Shown piece by piece: positions 26,417-36,062 of a DNA stretch of 64,000 nt (its first letter is position 1; each line of letters begins with the position of its first letter). A model generated the notes under the pieces. It saw only the letters and a list, made by a program, of their open reading frames with translations, searched no databases and was not told the origin of the DNA. The DNA comes from Niveibacterium terrae (GTDB lineage: Bacteria; Pseudomonadota; Gammaproteobacteria; Burkholderiales; Rhodocyclaceae): assembly GCF_048213115.1 (NCBI RefSeq), contig NZ_CP172404.1, positions 744,001-808,000 of the forward strand, read 5' to 3'. The position numbers and the translations under genes are program-made.

Positions 26417-27050
26417 CCTCGAAGAACAGGAACAATTGGCCTCGATGAAGGCTTGGTGGGAAAAGTGGGGCAACCCGATCACTGCGATTGTCGTCGCGAT
26501 CGCTCTGGTGGTGCTGGGGTGGCGCGGCTGGACCTGGTACTCGGCACGCAAGGCTGACGAAGCCAGCAACATCTATTCGATGCTGCTGGTCGCGGCGGAG
26601 AAGAACGACATTCAGAAGGTGCGTGAGGCTTCCGGCATCCTGGCCGAGAAGTACTCCGGTACCAGCTATGCGGACCTCTCGGCGCTTATGGCTGCCCAGA
26701 TCCAGTCCGAAGCCGGTGACAAGGCGAGCGCGAAGACCAAGCTCAAGTGGGCCGCCGAGAAGGCAAATGATCCGCTGATGCGCGATCTCGCCCGCCTGCG
26801 CCTTGCCGCGCTGCTGCTCGATGAAAAGGCCTTCGATGAAGCGCTCAAGCAGCTGTCGGTGAAGCCGGCGCCCTCGTTCGCAGTCCGTTATGCGGATATG
26901 CGCGGCGATGTGCTCAGCCTGCAAGGCAAGAAAGTCGAAGCCCGGGCGGCCTACAAGGAAGCGCTCGATGCGGTCATCGCCGACAAGAATTCTTCGCCGG
27001 CCATGCGCGGTCTGCTCGAGCTGAAGATCGACGCGCTTGGGGACGCATGA
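26403..27050 (+). CDS. yfgM: Ancillary SecYEG translocon subunit YfgM
   Basis: Single-pass inner-membrane protein with a periplasmic TPR domain that associates with SecYEG and PpiD. 215 residues: cytoplasmic MAAFDLEEQEQLASMKAWWEKW, one membrane helix (about 25-42), then tetratricopeptide-like helices. Start inside the hisS 3' end; stop overlaps the bamB ATG (ATGA). Genomic position between hisS and bamB is diagnostic. Confidence 0.92.
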   Translation: MAAFDLEEQEQLASMKAWWEKWGNPITAIVVAIALVVLGWRGWTWYSARKADEASNIYSMLLVAAEKNDIQKVREASGILAEKYSGTSYADLSALMAAQIQSEAGDKASAKTKLKWAAEKANDPLMRDLARLRLAALLLDEKAFDEALKQLSVKPAPSFAVRYADMRGDVLSLQGKKVEARAAYKEALDAVIADKNSSPAMRGLLELKIDALGDA

Positions 27051-28186
27051 TGGGATTTCGTCGTCTGGCCCTGATCTTTGCTCTGCCCCTGGCGCTGGGC
27101 GCCTGTTCGTCGCTGAAGTTCTGGGGGAAATCGACTCCCGAAGGGATGGCGGAACTCAAACCCCTGGTCAGTCCGCTGAACCTGGAATTTGCCTGGCACG
27201 GAAGCGTCGGCAAGAATCAGGATCGCCTGCTGCAAGCAGCGATCGTCGGCGACTCGGTGATCGCGGCCGGGGCGGACGGCGAAATTACACGTTTCGAGGA
27301 TGGCAAGCGCGTCTGGCGCGTCGATGCCCGCAAGAATCTGACGGCGGGAATTGGCGCCGGCGACAACCTGGTCGTGGTTGCGGCCCGCAATACCGTGCTT
27401 GCCTTCGATGTGAAGACCGGCGCTGCGCTGTGGAAGACCGACCTTGTCGGCGAGGTTTCGGCCCGTCCGCTCGTCGATGGCGACCAGGTTTATCTTCGGG
27501 TCGGGGATTCGCGGATCGTCTCGCTCGCCTCGTCCGACGGTCGGCAGCGCTGGAGCTACCAGCGCACGACACCGCCGCTGTCGCTGCGCACCTTCAACGA
27601 GCTGCGCCGGATGGATGCCTATCTGTTCGGCGGCTTCTCGGGCGGGCGTCTGGTCGCCATTTCGACCAACAGTGGTCAGCTGGTCTGGGAAGGCTCGGTG
27701 GCGCTGCCGCGCGGCGCGACCGAACTCGAGCGCATGGCTGACGTTGTCGGCGCTCCGGTGGCCCAGGGCAAGCTGCTCTGCGCCGCTTCGTTTCAGGGGC
27801 GGGTGACCTGCTTCGACGTGACACGCGGTGCGGCGGTCTGGGGGCGCGATCTTTCGACTTCGGTCGGGATAGACGCGGATTCCTCGCAGGTCTTCGCGAC
27901 CGACGAGCGCGGTGTGGTTCATGCTCTGGATATCGAAACCGGAGCCAGCCTGTGGAAACAGGAGGGCTTGGTGCTGCGCGGGACGGGACGTCCTCTGGTG
28001 CTCGAAGACCACATCGTGGTCGGCGATGCCGAGGGCTGGATACATGTACTGGACAAGAAGGATGGGCGCATCGTCGGGCGGATCAAGACCGACGGTTCGG
28101 CCATCCAGGCGCCGCTGGAGCGCACCGGGGACGGGCTGATCGCCCTGACCCGCGACGGTGGTTTGTTTTCGTTGAAATTACGCTGA
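27047..28186 (+). CDS. bamB: Outer membrane assembly lipoprotein BamB
   Basis: Beta-propeller lipoprotein of the BAM complex that supports outer-membrane barrel insertion. 379 residues with a lipoprotein signal ending LALGACSSLKFWG. PQQ-like propeller repeats follow, such as VLAFDVKTGAALWKTDL and ALDIETGASLWKQEG. Overlaps yfgM by four bases; der follows ten bases after the stop. A second ATG one codon in is equally possible. Confidence 0.95.
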   Translation: MMGFRRLALIFALPLALGACSSLKFWGKSTPEGMAELKPLVSPLNLEFAWHGSVGKNQDRLLQAAIVGDSVIAAGADGEITRFEDGKRVWRVDARKNLTAGIGAGDNLVVVAARNTVLAFDVKTGAALWKTDLVGEVSARPLVDGDQVYLRVGDSRIVSLASSDGRQRWSYQRTTPPLSLRTFNELRRMDAYLFGGFSGGRLVAISTNSGQLVWEGSVALPRGATELERMADVVGAPVAQGKLLCAASFQGRVTCFDVTRGAAVWGRDLSTSVGIDADSSQVFATDERGVVHALDIETGASLWKQEGLVLRGTGRPLVLEDHIVVGDAEGWIHVLDKKDGRIVGRIKTDGSAIQAPLERTGDGLIALTRDGGLFSLKLR

Positions 28187-28195
28187 GGGTCTGAT

Positions 28196-29521
28196 TTGAA
28201 TCCAACGCTCGTTCTGGTCGGTCGCCCCAATGTCGGCAAGTCGACGCTCTTCAACCGTCTGACTCGAACCCGGGACGCCCTGGTGGCCGACATGCCCGGT
28301 CTGACCCGCGACCGTCACTACGGGATCGGGCGGCTGGGCCCGCGCCCCTACTTCGTCGTCGACACCGGGGGCCTCGAGCCCGCGGCCAAGGTCGGCATCC
28401 TCGCCCATATGGCGCGCCAGGCCGATCAGGCGATCGCCGAGGCGGACGCTCTGCTCTTTCTCGTCGATGGCAGGTCCGGCATCACGCCCCAGGACAAGGA
28501 GATCGCCAATCGCCTGAGGCGGACCGGGCGACCCGTACACCTCGTCATCAACAAGGGCGAGGGGATCAATCAGGTGATCGCTTCCGCCGATTTCCACGAG
28601 CTGGGTTTCGGCCAGGGGAGCGTGATCTCTGCTTCTCACGGCGATGGTGTCGGCGATCTGCTCGATGAGGTTCTCGGTGCCTTTCCGCTCGAAGCGGAAG
28701 GCGAGGGGGCTGATGAGCAAGGGCCGCGGGTTGCGATCATCGGCCGCCCCAACGTCGGCAAGTCGACGCTGATCAACGCGCTGCTCGGCGAGGATCGGGT
28801 TATCGCCTTCGACATGCCCGGAACGACCCGGGATGCGATTTCGATCCCGTTCGAACGCGACGGCAAGCACTACACGATGATCGATACCGCTGGTCTGCGG
28901 CGGCGCGGCAAGGTCTTTGAGGCGATCGAGAAGTTCTCGGTCATCAAGACGCTGCAGGCGATCGAGCAGGCCAATGTCGTGATCCTGGTGCTCGATGCGA
29001 GTCAGGACATCTCGGAGCAGGACGCCCATATCGCCGGCTTCGCGCTCGAAAACGGTCGGGCAATGGTCGTCGCGATCAACAAGTGGGACGCCGTCGACGA
29101 CTACCGTCGCGACATGCTCAAGATGGATCTGGGGCGCAAGCTCAATTTCCTGTCTTGGGCCAGGTTCCACTACATCTCGGCCAAGGCCGGGCAGGGGATC
29201 AGCGCGCTGATGACTTCGGTTGACGGCGCTTACTCCGCGGCGATGACGAATCTGCCGACGCCCAAGCTGACTCGCGTGCTGGGCGCCGCGGTGCTCAAGC
29301 AGGCGCCTCCCCGCCATGCCAGCATTCGTCCCAAGATGCGCTACGCGCACCAGGGGGGCACCAACCCTCCGGTCGTCGTGATTCACGGCAATGCGCTCGA
29401 GTACATCCCGAGTTCCTACCAGCGTTATCTGGAGCACGCCTTCGTTGAGGCGTTCAAGCTGCAAGGCACTCCATTGCGGATACAATTCAAGAGCACGCGC
29501 AACCCCTTTTCCGGGAACTGA
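28196..29521 (+). CDS. der: Ribosome biogenesis GTPase Der (EngA)
   Basis: Double-domain GTPase needed for 50S maturation. 441 residues. Two P-loops, each GRPNVGKSTL (about 9-18 and 183-192), with DTGG and DTAG switch motifs and two specificity motifs (INKGEG, NKWD). A C-terminal KH-like domain follows. The start codon is a TTG giving NPTLVLVGRPNVGKS directly at the first P-loop, as in homologues; no other start fits. Confidence 0.97.
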   Translation: MNPTLVLVGRPNVGKSTLFNRLTRTRDALVADMPGLTRDRHYGIGRLGPRPYFVVDTGGLEPAAKVGILAHMARQADQAIAEADALLFLVDGRSGITPQDKEIANRLRRTGRPVHLVINKGEGINQVIASADFHELGFGQGSVISASHGDGVGDLLDEVLGAFPLEAEGEGADEQGPRVAIIGRPNVGKSTLINALLGEDRVIAFDMPGTTRDAISIPFERDGKHYTMIDTAGLRRRGKVFEAIEKFSVIKTLQAIEQANVVILVLDASQDISEQDAHIAGFALENGRAMVVAINKWDAVDDYRRDMLKMDLGRKLNFLSWARFHYISAKAGQGISALMTSVDGAYSAAMTNLPTPKLTRVLGAAVLKQAPPRHASIRPKMRYAHQGGTNPPVVVIHGNALEYIPSSYQRYLEHAFVEAFKLQGTPLRIQFKSTRNPFSGN

Positions 29522-29588
29522 TGACCCGGCGACGCAGCACCCCCCGGAGCCTCACCGGGGCAAACCATAAAACAGAAGGATTTTCACG

Positions 29589-29831
29589 ATGAGCAATAAA
29601 GGGCAACTACTACAAGACCCGTTCCTGAACACGCTGCGCCGTGAGCATGTGCCGGTCTCGATCTATCTGGTCAACGGCATCAAGCTCCAGGGGCAGGTCG
29701 AATCCTTCGATCAATACGTCGTTCTGCTCAAGAATACGGTGACCCAGATGGTCTATAAGCACGCCATTTCAACCGTCGTTCCTGCTCGCCCCGTCACCAT
29801 TGCGGTGGATCAGGGAGAAAAGCAGGATTGA
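29589..29831 (+). CDS. hfq: RNA-binding protein Hfq
   Basis: Hexameric Sm-like chaperone for small RNA and mRNA pairing. 80 residues: the Sm1 motif is around VSIYLVNGIKLQGQVESFDQ, and Sm2 includes YKHAISTVVP. QDPFLNTLRREHVPV is the proximal RNA face. AGAAGGA precedes the ATG. The order der-hfq-hflX-hflK-hflC is conserved in betaproteobacteria. Confidence 0.98.
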   Translation: MSNKGQLLQDPFLNTLRREHVPVSIYLVNGIKLQGQVESFDQYVVLLKNTVTQMVYKHAISTVVPARPVTIAVDQGEKQD

Positions 29832-29867
29832 TGGACTATTGCAGCGGCCGCATGGGCCGGGGTCTCC

Positions 29868-30980
29868 ATGCTTGAGAGACCCGAATCCGGCGACCGGGCG
29901 ATCATCGTCCAGATCGATTTCGGCGAAGCCGGGCAGGATGAGCGGCTCGCCGAAATCACGCTGCTGGCGCAGAGCGCGGGGGCCCAAGTGCTCTCCTGCG
30001 TGCAGGCCAGAAGGCGGGCCCCCGATCCCGCGCTGTTCATCGGCAGTGGTAAAGCCGAAGAGATCGCTTCGCTGCGCAACGCGCTCGATGCCGACCTGAT
30101 CCTCTTCAACCACGAATTGTCCGCCGGCCAGCAGCGCAATCTTGAGAAGGCGCTGCACTGCCGCGTCGTCGACCGCAACAGCCTGATCCTCGACATCTTC
30201 GCCCAGCGCGCGCGCAGCCACGAAGGCAAGCTGCAGGTCGAACTCGCACAGCTCGAACACCTCGCAACCCGCCTCGTGCGCGGCTGGACCCACCTCGAAC
30301 GCCAGAAGGGCGGCATCGGTCTGCGCGGCCCTGGCGAGAAGCAGCTCGAAACCGACCGCCGCCTGCTCGGCGTGCGCGTCAAGCTGCTCAAGGAGCGGCT
30401 CAAGCAGTTCGAGAAACAGCGCAAGACGCGGCGCCGCGCGCGTGAGCGCCGCGACGTGCCGACCGTCTCGCTGGTCGGCTATACGAATGCCGGCAAGTCC
30501 ACGCTGTTCAATGCGCTGACCAAGGCCGGCGCCTATGCCGCGGATCAGCTTTTCGCGACGCTCGATACGACTTCGCGCCGCGTCTTCCTCGGTTCGGGGA
30601 CGGTCGTGCTGTCCGATACGGTCGGCTTCATCCGCGATCTGCCGCACTCGCTGGTTGCTGCCTTCCATGCGACGCTCGAAGAGACGGCCAGTGCGGATCT
30701 GCTGCTGCACGTTGTCGATGCGGCGAGCGAAGACCGCGAAAGCCAGATCGATGTCGTCAATCGGGTGCTTGCCGAGATCGGCGCCGCCGATGTGCCGCAG
30801 ATCCTCGTCATGAACAAGATCGACGCGACCGATGCCGAGCCGAAAGTGGAGCGGGGCGGCTGTGATAACATCGACCGTGTTTTTGTCAGCGCGCGAACCG
30901 GGGCCGGTCTGGCCCAGTTGCGTGAACTACTCGCCGAGACCTTGCTTGCCAGCAAGGTCCAAGAGCCATCCGATCAATAG
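29868..30980 (+). CDS. hflX: Ribosome-associated GTPase HflX
   Basis: GTPase that binds 50S subunits and splits stalled or stressed ribosomes. 370 residues: N-terminal HflX domain with RRAPDPALFIGSGKAEEI and GGIGLRGPGEKQLETDRR, then an Era-like G domain with VGYTNAGKSTLFN, DTVGFIRDLP and NKID. It is shorter than E. coli HflX at the C-terminus. Thirty-seven bases after hfq and probably co-transcribed. Confidence 0.95.
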   Translation: MLERPESGDRAIIVQIDFGEAGQDERLAEITLLAQSAGAQVLSCVQARRRAPDPALFIGSGKAEEIASLRNALDADLILFNHELSAGQQRNLEKALHCRVVDRNSLILDIFAQRARSHEGKLQVELAQLEHLATRLVRGWTHLERQKGGIGLRGPGEKQLETDRRLLGVRVKLLKERLKQFEKQRKTRRRARERRDVPTVSLVGYTNAGKSTLFNALTKAGAYAADQLFATLDTTSRRVFLGSGTVVLSDTVGFIRDLPHSLVAAFHATLEETASADLLLHVVDAASEDRESQIDVVNRVLAEIGAADVPQILVMNKIDATDAEPKVERGGCDNIDRVFVSARTGAGLAQLRELLAETLLASKVQEPSDQ

Positions 30981-31018
30981 CCCGAACGGTCATTCGCATG
31001 CTCATTCCGGGAATTCTC

Positions 31019-32254
31019 ATGTCCATCAATGATCCTCGCTGGGGAAACAAGTCCGGCGACGACGATAGAGGCGACAAGCAAGGGCCTCCCGATCTCGAAG
31101 AACTCTGGCGCGACGTCAATCGCCGCCTCGCCGGCCTGTTCGGCAAGGGCGACGGCGGCGGCCCGGACGGAGGGGCGAAGAGTCCGCGGCAGATCGGCGG
31201 CGGCCTCGGCCTGATCGTCGGCGTCATAGTCGCGCTGTGGCTGGCGAGCGGTTTCTACATCGTCGATGCGAGCCAACGCGGCGTCGTGCTGCGTTTCGGC
31301 AAGTTCCTGCAGACGACCGAAGCGGGTCTGCGCTGGCGCCTGCCGTATCCGATCGAGACGCACGAACTGGTGAACCTCTCCGGGGTGCGTACCGTCGAGA
31401 TCGGTTATCGCGGCAGCGAAAAGAACAAGGTTCCCAACGAAGCGCTGATGTTGACCGACGACGAGAACATCGTGAACATCCAGTTCGCGGTTCAGTACGT
31501 CCTGAAGGATCCGCAGCAGTTCCTGTTCAACAACCGCGACCCGGACACCAGCGTGGTCCAGGCGGCTGAATCGGCGATCCGCGAGATCGTCGGCAAGAGC
31601 CGGATGGACTTCGTGCTCTACGAAGGGCGCGAGCAGATCGCCGTCAGCGCCGCTCAGTTGATGCAGCAGATCCTCGATCGCTACGATACTGGCGTGCTGA
31701 TCAGCAAGGTCACGATGCAGAACGCGCAGCCTCCCGAACAGGTTCAGGCCGCCTTCGATGATGCGGTCAAGGCGGGGCAGGACAGGGAAAGGCAGAAGAG
31801 CGAAGGTCAGGCCTATGCGAACGACGTGATCCCGAAAGCCCGGGGAACGGCGGCACGGCTGATCGAGGAATCCAACGGCTATGCGGCTCGCGTCGTCGCG
31901 AATGCCGAAGGTGACGCCTCGCGCTTCAAGAGCGTCGTCACCGAATACGCGAAGGCGCCGGAAGTGACGCGCCAGCGCATGTATATCGATACGATGCAGC
32001 AGATCTTCTCCAGCACGACCAAGGTCATGGTCGATGCGAAGGGTAACGGAAATCTGCTCTATCTGCCGCTGGACAAGCTGATGCAGCAGACCGCCGCTCA
32101 GAACAGCCCGGCCCAGGCGGAAGTCCCTCCGGCGCGCCCCAGCACTCCGGCCGCCGCGGTCGAGACGCAGTCTCCGCCGAAAGTGGATGTTCCCGGGACG
32201 GCGGATTATCGCAGCCGCGAAGCGATGCGCTCGCGTGAACGGGGAGATCGCTGA
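31019..32254 (+). CDS. hflK: FtsH protease modulator HflK
   Basis: Membrane SPFH/prohibitin-family protein that forms the HflKC cage around FtsH. About 411 residues from the ATG giving MSINDPRWGNKSGDDD; an ATG seven codons upstream is possible but has no ribosome site. Glycine-rich N-terminus, one membrane helix (about 65-85, IGGGLGLIVGVIVALWLASG), then an SPFH domain and coiled coil. A proline/alanine-rich tail ends the protein. Its stop overlaps the hflC start (TGATG). Confidence 0.95.
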   Translation: MSINDPRWGNKSGDDDRGDKQGPPDLEELWRDVNRRLAGLFGKGDGGGPDGGAKSPRQIGGGLGLIVGVIVALWLASGFYIVDASQRGVVLRFGKFLQTTEAGLRWRLPYPIETHELVNLSGVRTVEIGYRGSEKNKVPNEALMLTDDENIVNIQFAVQYVLKDPQQFLFNNRDPDTSVVQAAESAIREIVGKSRMDFVLYEGREQIAVSAAQLMQQILDRYDTGVLISKVTMQNAQPPEQVQAAFDDAVKAGQDRERQKSEGQAYANDVIPKARGTAARLIEESNGYAARVVANAEGDASRFKSVVTEYAKAPEVTRQRMYIDTMQQIFSSTTKVMVDAKGNGNLLYLPLDKLMQQTAAQNSPAQAEVPPARPSTPAAAVETQSPPKVDVPGTADYRSREAMRSRERGDR

Positions 32255-33150
32255 TGCGTGAACGTCTGCCATTTTTTGCGGGGATCGTGCTGGTCATCAT
32301 CGCGGCGCTTTCGATGACGATGTTCACGGTCGATCAGCGTCAGAGCGCGATTGTTTTCCAGCTCGGTGAAATGGTCCGCGAGGTTGATTCTCCGGGGCTC
32401 TATGTGAAGGTTCCGATGCTGCAGAACGTGCGCTATTTCGACAAGCGCATCCTGACCTTCGAGACGACCGAGCCTGAGCGCTTCATCACCAGCGAAAAGA
32501 AGAACGTGCTCGTCGACTGGTTCGTCAAATGGCGGATCGTCGACTCGCGCCTCTACTACATGTCCGTTCAGGGTGATGAGGCGAGGGCGAAGACTCGCCT
32601 CGAACAGACGGTCAATGCGGGACTGCGCGAGGAGTTCGGCAAGCGGACCGTTCATGAAGTCGTCTCCGGCGAACGCGAGAAGATCATGGCGAAGATGCGC
32701 GACAAGGCGGATCTGGATTCGCGCAAGATTGGCGTCCATATCGTCGATGTCCGCGTCAAACGGGTCGAGCTGACCAGTGAGGTCAGTGAAGCGGTCTATC
32801 GCCGGATGGAAGCCGAGCGCAAGCGGGTCGCCAATGAACTGCGCTCGCAGGGCGCGGCCGATGCCGAGAAGATTCGCGCCGACGCCGATCGCCAGCGCGA
32901 AGTGATCGTTGCCGAAGCCTATCGCGATGCCCAGAAGACCAAGGGTGAAGGCGACGCCAAGGCGACTGCGATTTATTCGGATGCCTTCAGCCGCAACCCC
33001 GAGTTCTATTCCTTCTATCGCAGCCTCGAAGCGTATCGGCAGAGTTTCAAGAGCCGCAGCGACGTATTGGTCGTCGATCCCAATACCGAGTTCTTCCGCT
33101 ATTTCCACGGCGGGGCAGGCGCTCCCGCCAAGGGCGGCAGGCATAAGTAA
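32254..33150 (+). CDS. hflC: FtsH protease modulator HflC
   Basis: Partner of HflK in the SPFH complex that regulates FtsH proteolysis. 298 residues: an N-terminal membrane helix (LPFFAGIVLVIIAALSMTMF), then an SPFH domain starting VDQRQSAIVFQLGEMVREV. The charged coiled coil RRMEAERKRVANELRSQGAA follows, with a C-terminal tail ending in a short basic stretch. Translationally coupled to hflK. Confidence 0.95.
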   Translation: MRERLPFFAGIVLVIIAALSMTMFTVDQRQSAIVFQLGEMVREVDSPGLYVKVPMLQNVRYFDKRILTFETTEPERFITSEKKNVLVDWFVKWRIVDSRLYYMSVQGDEARAKTRLEQTVNAGLREEFGKRTVHEVVSGEREKIMAKMRDKADLDSRKIGVHIVDVRVKRVELTSEVSEAVYRRMEAERKRVANELRSQGAADAEKIRADADRQREVIVAEAYRDAQKTKGEGDAKATAIYSDAFSRNPEFYSFYRSLEAYRQSFKSRSDVLVVDPNTEFFRYFHGGAGAPAKGGRHK

Positions 33151-33336
33151 ATGGGGAAGCTGTTGATTTCGGCCTTCGCGCTGATGTTGGTGCTCGAAGG
33201 CCTGCTTCCCTTTGCCGCGCCCGCCGCGTGGCGCAAAACGATGCTGAGAGTCGCGGAACTGGCTGAAGGCCAGATCCGCTTCATCGGCCTGAGCTCGATA
33301 CTGGTCGGGCTGATTTTGCTTGTTTTCTTTTTCTGA
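33151..33336 (+). CDS. DUF2065 family small membrane protein (YjeT-like)
   Basis: 61 residues with two hydrophobic helices (ISAFALMLVLEGLLPFAAP and IGLSSILVGLILLVFFF), separated by a short polar loop with WRKTMLRVAELAEGQIR. This is the DUF2065 pattern. It begins at the base after the hflC stop and ends nine bases before hisZ, the usual betaproteobacterial context. Function unknown; association with HflKC or quality control is inferred from position only. Confidence 0.88.
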   Translation: MGKLLISAFALMLVLEGLLPFAAPAAWRKTMLRVAELAEGQIRFIGLSSILVGLILLVFFF

Positions 33337-33344
33337 GTCTGCCA

Positions 33345-34511
33345 ATGGCTTCGCCACGCTGGGTTTTGCCTGACCACTTTGAAGACGCGCTTCCCGAGGA
33401 AGCGATCCGGCTAGAGACACTGCGTCACCGCATCCTCGACGAGTTCCGTCGTCATGGCTTTCAGCTCGTGATGCCGCCCTTGATCGAATATGTCGAATCC
33501 CTGCTGTCGGGGTCCGGCAAGGAGATGAGCGAGCACACTTTCCGGATGGCCGATCCGTATTCGGGCCGGGTGCTGGGGTTGCGCGCCGACATCACGCCGC
33601 AGGTGACGCGGATCGATGCTCACCTCTTGAATCGCAAGGGGGTGACCCGGCTCTGCTATGGCGCGAGCGTCGTGCGCACGAAGCCGCGTTCGCTGCTTGC
33701 AAGCCGCCAGCCTCTGCAGGTCGGCGCCGAGATCTTCGGTCACGCCGGTGTCGAGGCGGATATCGAAGTGATCCGCCTGCTTGCGCGCACGCTCGAAGTG
33801 GCCGGAGTTGGCGCGAGCCGGATCGACATCGGTCACGTCGGCCTGTTCCATGCGATCGCGCGCCTCGCCGGCGTCACCGGGGACGCCGAGCGGGAACTGT
33901 TCGCGGTGCTGCAGAACAAGGCGGTCCCGGACCTCGAGCAGATCGCGGCGAACGTCGAAGAGCCGGCGCGCAGCGCGCTGCGCGCACTGCCCCTGCTCTA
34001 CGGGGGCGCCGAAGTACTGGCTCGGGCGCGCAAGCTTCTGCCTGCGGATCCGACCATCCTCGCCGCGCTCGACGAGCTCGATGCGGTTGCCGCCGCTTTC
34101 CCCGATTTGCCGCTTTCCTTCGATCTGGCGGATCTGCGCGGTTACGACTATCACAGCGGGCTGGTATTCGCCGCTTTCTGCGGCACGTCGCCCGCGGCGG
34201 TCGCCTACGGCGGTCGCTATGACGAAGTGGGGCGGGCCTTCGGTCGCGCTCGACCGGCGACCGGTTTTAGCGTCAACGATCTGCGCGATCTGCTGGCTCG
34301 GGATCATGAAGCGACCGGAATGCGGGCAATTCTCGCGCCGGTCCACGGTGATGCCGATCTCGCCAGCGTGATCATGGCCCTGCGTTCCGCGGGCGAAGTG
34401 GTGATCCAGGAACTGCCCGGCCATCCGGGGACGTGGCAGGAAGCCGGTTGCGACCGGAAACTGATTTTGCGGGACGGCCGTTGGGTGACCGTTTCGCTCC
34501 AGGGAGATTGA
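33345..34511 (+). CDS. hisZ: ATP phosphoribosyltransferase regulatory subunit HisZ
   Basis: Catalytically dead histidyl-tRNA synthetase paralogue that complexes with short-form HisG to start histidine synthesis. 388 residues. It keeps the class II fold (LRADITPQVTRIDAHL, LRGYDYHSGLVFAAF, YGGRYDEVGRAFG) but lacks the anticodon-binding domain and true histidyl motifs. Situated between DUF2065 and purA, two bases before the purA ATG. hisG is not in the window. Confidence 0.93.
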   Translation: MASPRWVLPDHFEDALPEEAIRLETLRHRILDEFRRHGFQLVMPPLIEYVESLLSGSGKEMSEHTFRMADPYSGRVLGLRADITPQVTRIDAHLLNRKGVTRLCYGASVVRTKPRSLLASRQPLQVGAEIFGHAGVEADIEVIRLLARTLEVAGVGASRIDIGHVGLFHAIARLAGVTGDAERELFAVLQNKAVPDLEQIAANVEEPARSALRALPLLYGGAEVLARARKLLPADPTILAALDELDAVAAAFPDLPLSFDLADLRGYDYHSGLVFAAFCGTSPAAVAYGGRYDEVGRAFGRARPATGFSVNDLRDLLARDHEATGMRAILAPVHGDADLASVIMALRSAGEVVIQELPGHPGTWQEAGCDRKLILRDGRWVTVSLQGD

Positions 34512-34513
34512 AC

Positions 34514-35821
34514 ATGGCAAGAAACGTCGTCGTCGTCGGCACCCAGTGGGGTGACGAAGGCAAGGGCAAGGTCGTCGACTGGCTGACCGATCACGCTCAG
34601 GGTGTTGTCCGCTTTCAGGGCGGCCACAACGCCGGCCACACGCTGGTCATCAAGGGCAAGAAGACCGCGCTGAACCTGATTCCGTCCGGTGTGATGCGCC
34701 CGGGCGTGCGCTGCTACATTGGCAATGGCGTCGTGCTGAACGCCGAGCACCTGCTTATCGAGATCGACAAGCTCGAAGCGGGTGGCCTCGAAGTGAGCTC
34801 GCGGATCATGGTCAGCGAAGGCTGCCCGCTGATCCTGCCCTACCATCAGAAGCTCGATCTCGCGCGCGAAGCCAAGCGCGGCGCCGCGAAGATCGGCACG
34901 ACCGGCAAGGGCATCGGCCCGACCTATGAAGACAAGGTTGCCCGTCGGGCGCTGCGCGTCCTCGACCTGTTCTATCCGGAAGTGTTCGCCGAGAAGCTGC
35001 GCGAGAACCTCGACTACCACAACTTTGTGCTGACCCGGTATTTCGGTGGCGAAGCGGTGGATTTCCAGGCGAGCTTCGATGCTGCGATGACCAGTGCTCA
35101 GCGCGTCCTGCCTCTGGTCGGAGATGTGTCCGCGGCGCTGCATGCGGTCAATCGCCGTGGCGAAAACCTGCTCTTCGAAGGCGCCCAGGGTTCGCTGCTC
35201 GACGTCGATCACGGCACCTACCCGTTCGTGACTTCGAGCAACTGCGTTGCCGGCGCGGCATCGGCCGGAGCCGGTGTTGGCCCGAATATGCTGCACTACA
35301 TCCTCGGGATCACGAAGGCCTATACGACCCGAGTCGGAGCCGGTCCTTTCCCGAGCGAACTCGATATCGAAACCGAGGGTTCGATCGGTCATCACCTGTC
35401 CACGGTCGGCTGCGAGCGCGGCACCGTGACGGGCCGGGTGCGTCGTTGCGGCTGGTTTGATGCCGCGCTGCTCAAGCGCTCGATCCAGATCAACGGTGTG
35501 TCGGGGCTGTGCATCACCAAGCTCGACGTGCTCGACGGAATCGAAGAGCTGCAGCTGTGTGTCGGCTATCGTTTGGACGGCAAGCTGATCGATCTGTTGC
35601 CGATTGGCGCGGATAGAGTTTCCCGTTGCGAGCCGGTCTATGAGACGATGCCGGGCTGGAAGGAAAAGACTTTCGGAATCAAGACTTACGATCAGCTGCC
35701 CGCGAATGCGCGTGCTTATCTGAAGCGTATCGAAGAAGTGTGCGGAGTTCCGGTCGACATGATTTCGACGGGCCCCGACCGCGAAGAAACCATCGTGCTT
35801 CGTCATCCGTTCAAGGGCTGA
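34514..35821 (+). CDS. purA: Adenylosuccinate synthetase
   Basis: GTP-dependent enzyme joining IMP and aspartate on the way to AMP. 435 residues. Signature motifs: GTQWGDEGKGKVVDWL at the N-terminus, GGHNAGHTLV, and GTTGKGIGPTYEDK with its active-site lysine. The ATG at 34514 is taken because the family N-terminus is MARNVVVVGTQWG. Last gene of the long run; a hairpin follows. Confidence 0.98.
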   Translation: MARNVVVVGTQWGDEGKGKVVDWLTDHAQGVVRFQGGHNAGHTLVIKGKKTALNLIPSGVMRPGVRCYIGNGVVLNAEHLLIEIDKLEAGGLEVSSRIMVSEGCPLILPYHQKLDLAREAKRGAAKIGTTGKGIGPTYEDKVARRALRVLDLFYPEVFAEKLRENLDYHNFVLTRYFGGEAVDFQASFDAAMTSAQRVLPLVGDVSAALHAVNRRGENLLFEGAQGSLLDVDHGTYPFVTSSNCVAGAASAGAGVGPNMLHYILGITKAYTTRVGAGPFPSELDIETEGSIGHHLSTVGCERGTVTGRVRRCGWFDAALLKRSIQINGVSGLCITKLDVLDGIEELQLCVGYRLDGKLIDLLPIGADRVSRCEPVYETMPGWKEKTFGIKTYDQLPANARAYLKRIEEVCGVPVDMISTGPDREETIVLRHPFKG

Positions 35822-35832
35822 CAGAGCATTCC

Positions 35833-35857
35833 GCCAGGACGCGCTCCGCGTCCTGGC
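35833..35857 (+). terminator. Hairpin after purA
   Basis: Perfect 11-base stem GCCAGGACGCG / CGCGTCCTGGC with a CTC loop, starting 11 bases after the purA stop. The T tail is weak (TTCCC). Confidence 0.65.
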
Positions 35858-35903
35858 TTCCCGGATTCCCGAGTGAAATCAGACAAAATTAGCCAGGCGC
35901 AAA

Positions 35904-35932
35904 TAAAAAAAGCCAACTCCGAAGAGTTGGCT
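35904..35932 (-). terminator. Rho-independent terminator of tRNA-Leu
   Basis: Read on the minus strand: nine-base stem AGCCAACTC / GAGTTGGCT with a TTCG loop, followed by a run of seven T residues. It lies about 15 bases past the CCA end of the tRNA. Confidence 0.92.
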
Positions 35933-35946
35933 TTTAGCGAAATTCT

Positions 35947-36031
35947 TGGTGCCCAGGAGAGGACTCGAACCTCCACACCTTGCGGCACTAGTACCTGAAA
36001 CTAGCGCGTCTACCAATTTCGCCACCTGGGC
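35947..36031 (-). tRNA. tRNA-Leu (anticodon CAG)
   Basis: 85 nt including an encoded CCA end. Acceptor GCCCAGG pairs with CCTGGGC. The D-arm has GGCGAAATTGGTAGACGC. The anticodon stem CTAGT/ACTAG encloses loop TTCAGGT, with anticodon CAG at 35995-35997 of the plus strand. It has a long class II variable arm and T-arm GGTTCGAGTCC. It has its own near-consensus promoter and its own terminator. Confidence 0.97.
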
Positions 36032-36062
36032 ATCCGCTGCTTCAGCAGCAGCGAGAAGTAGA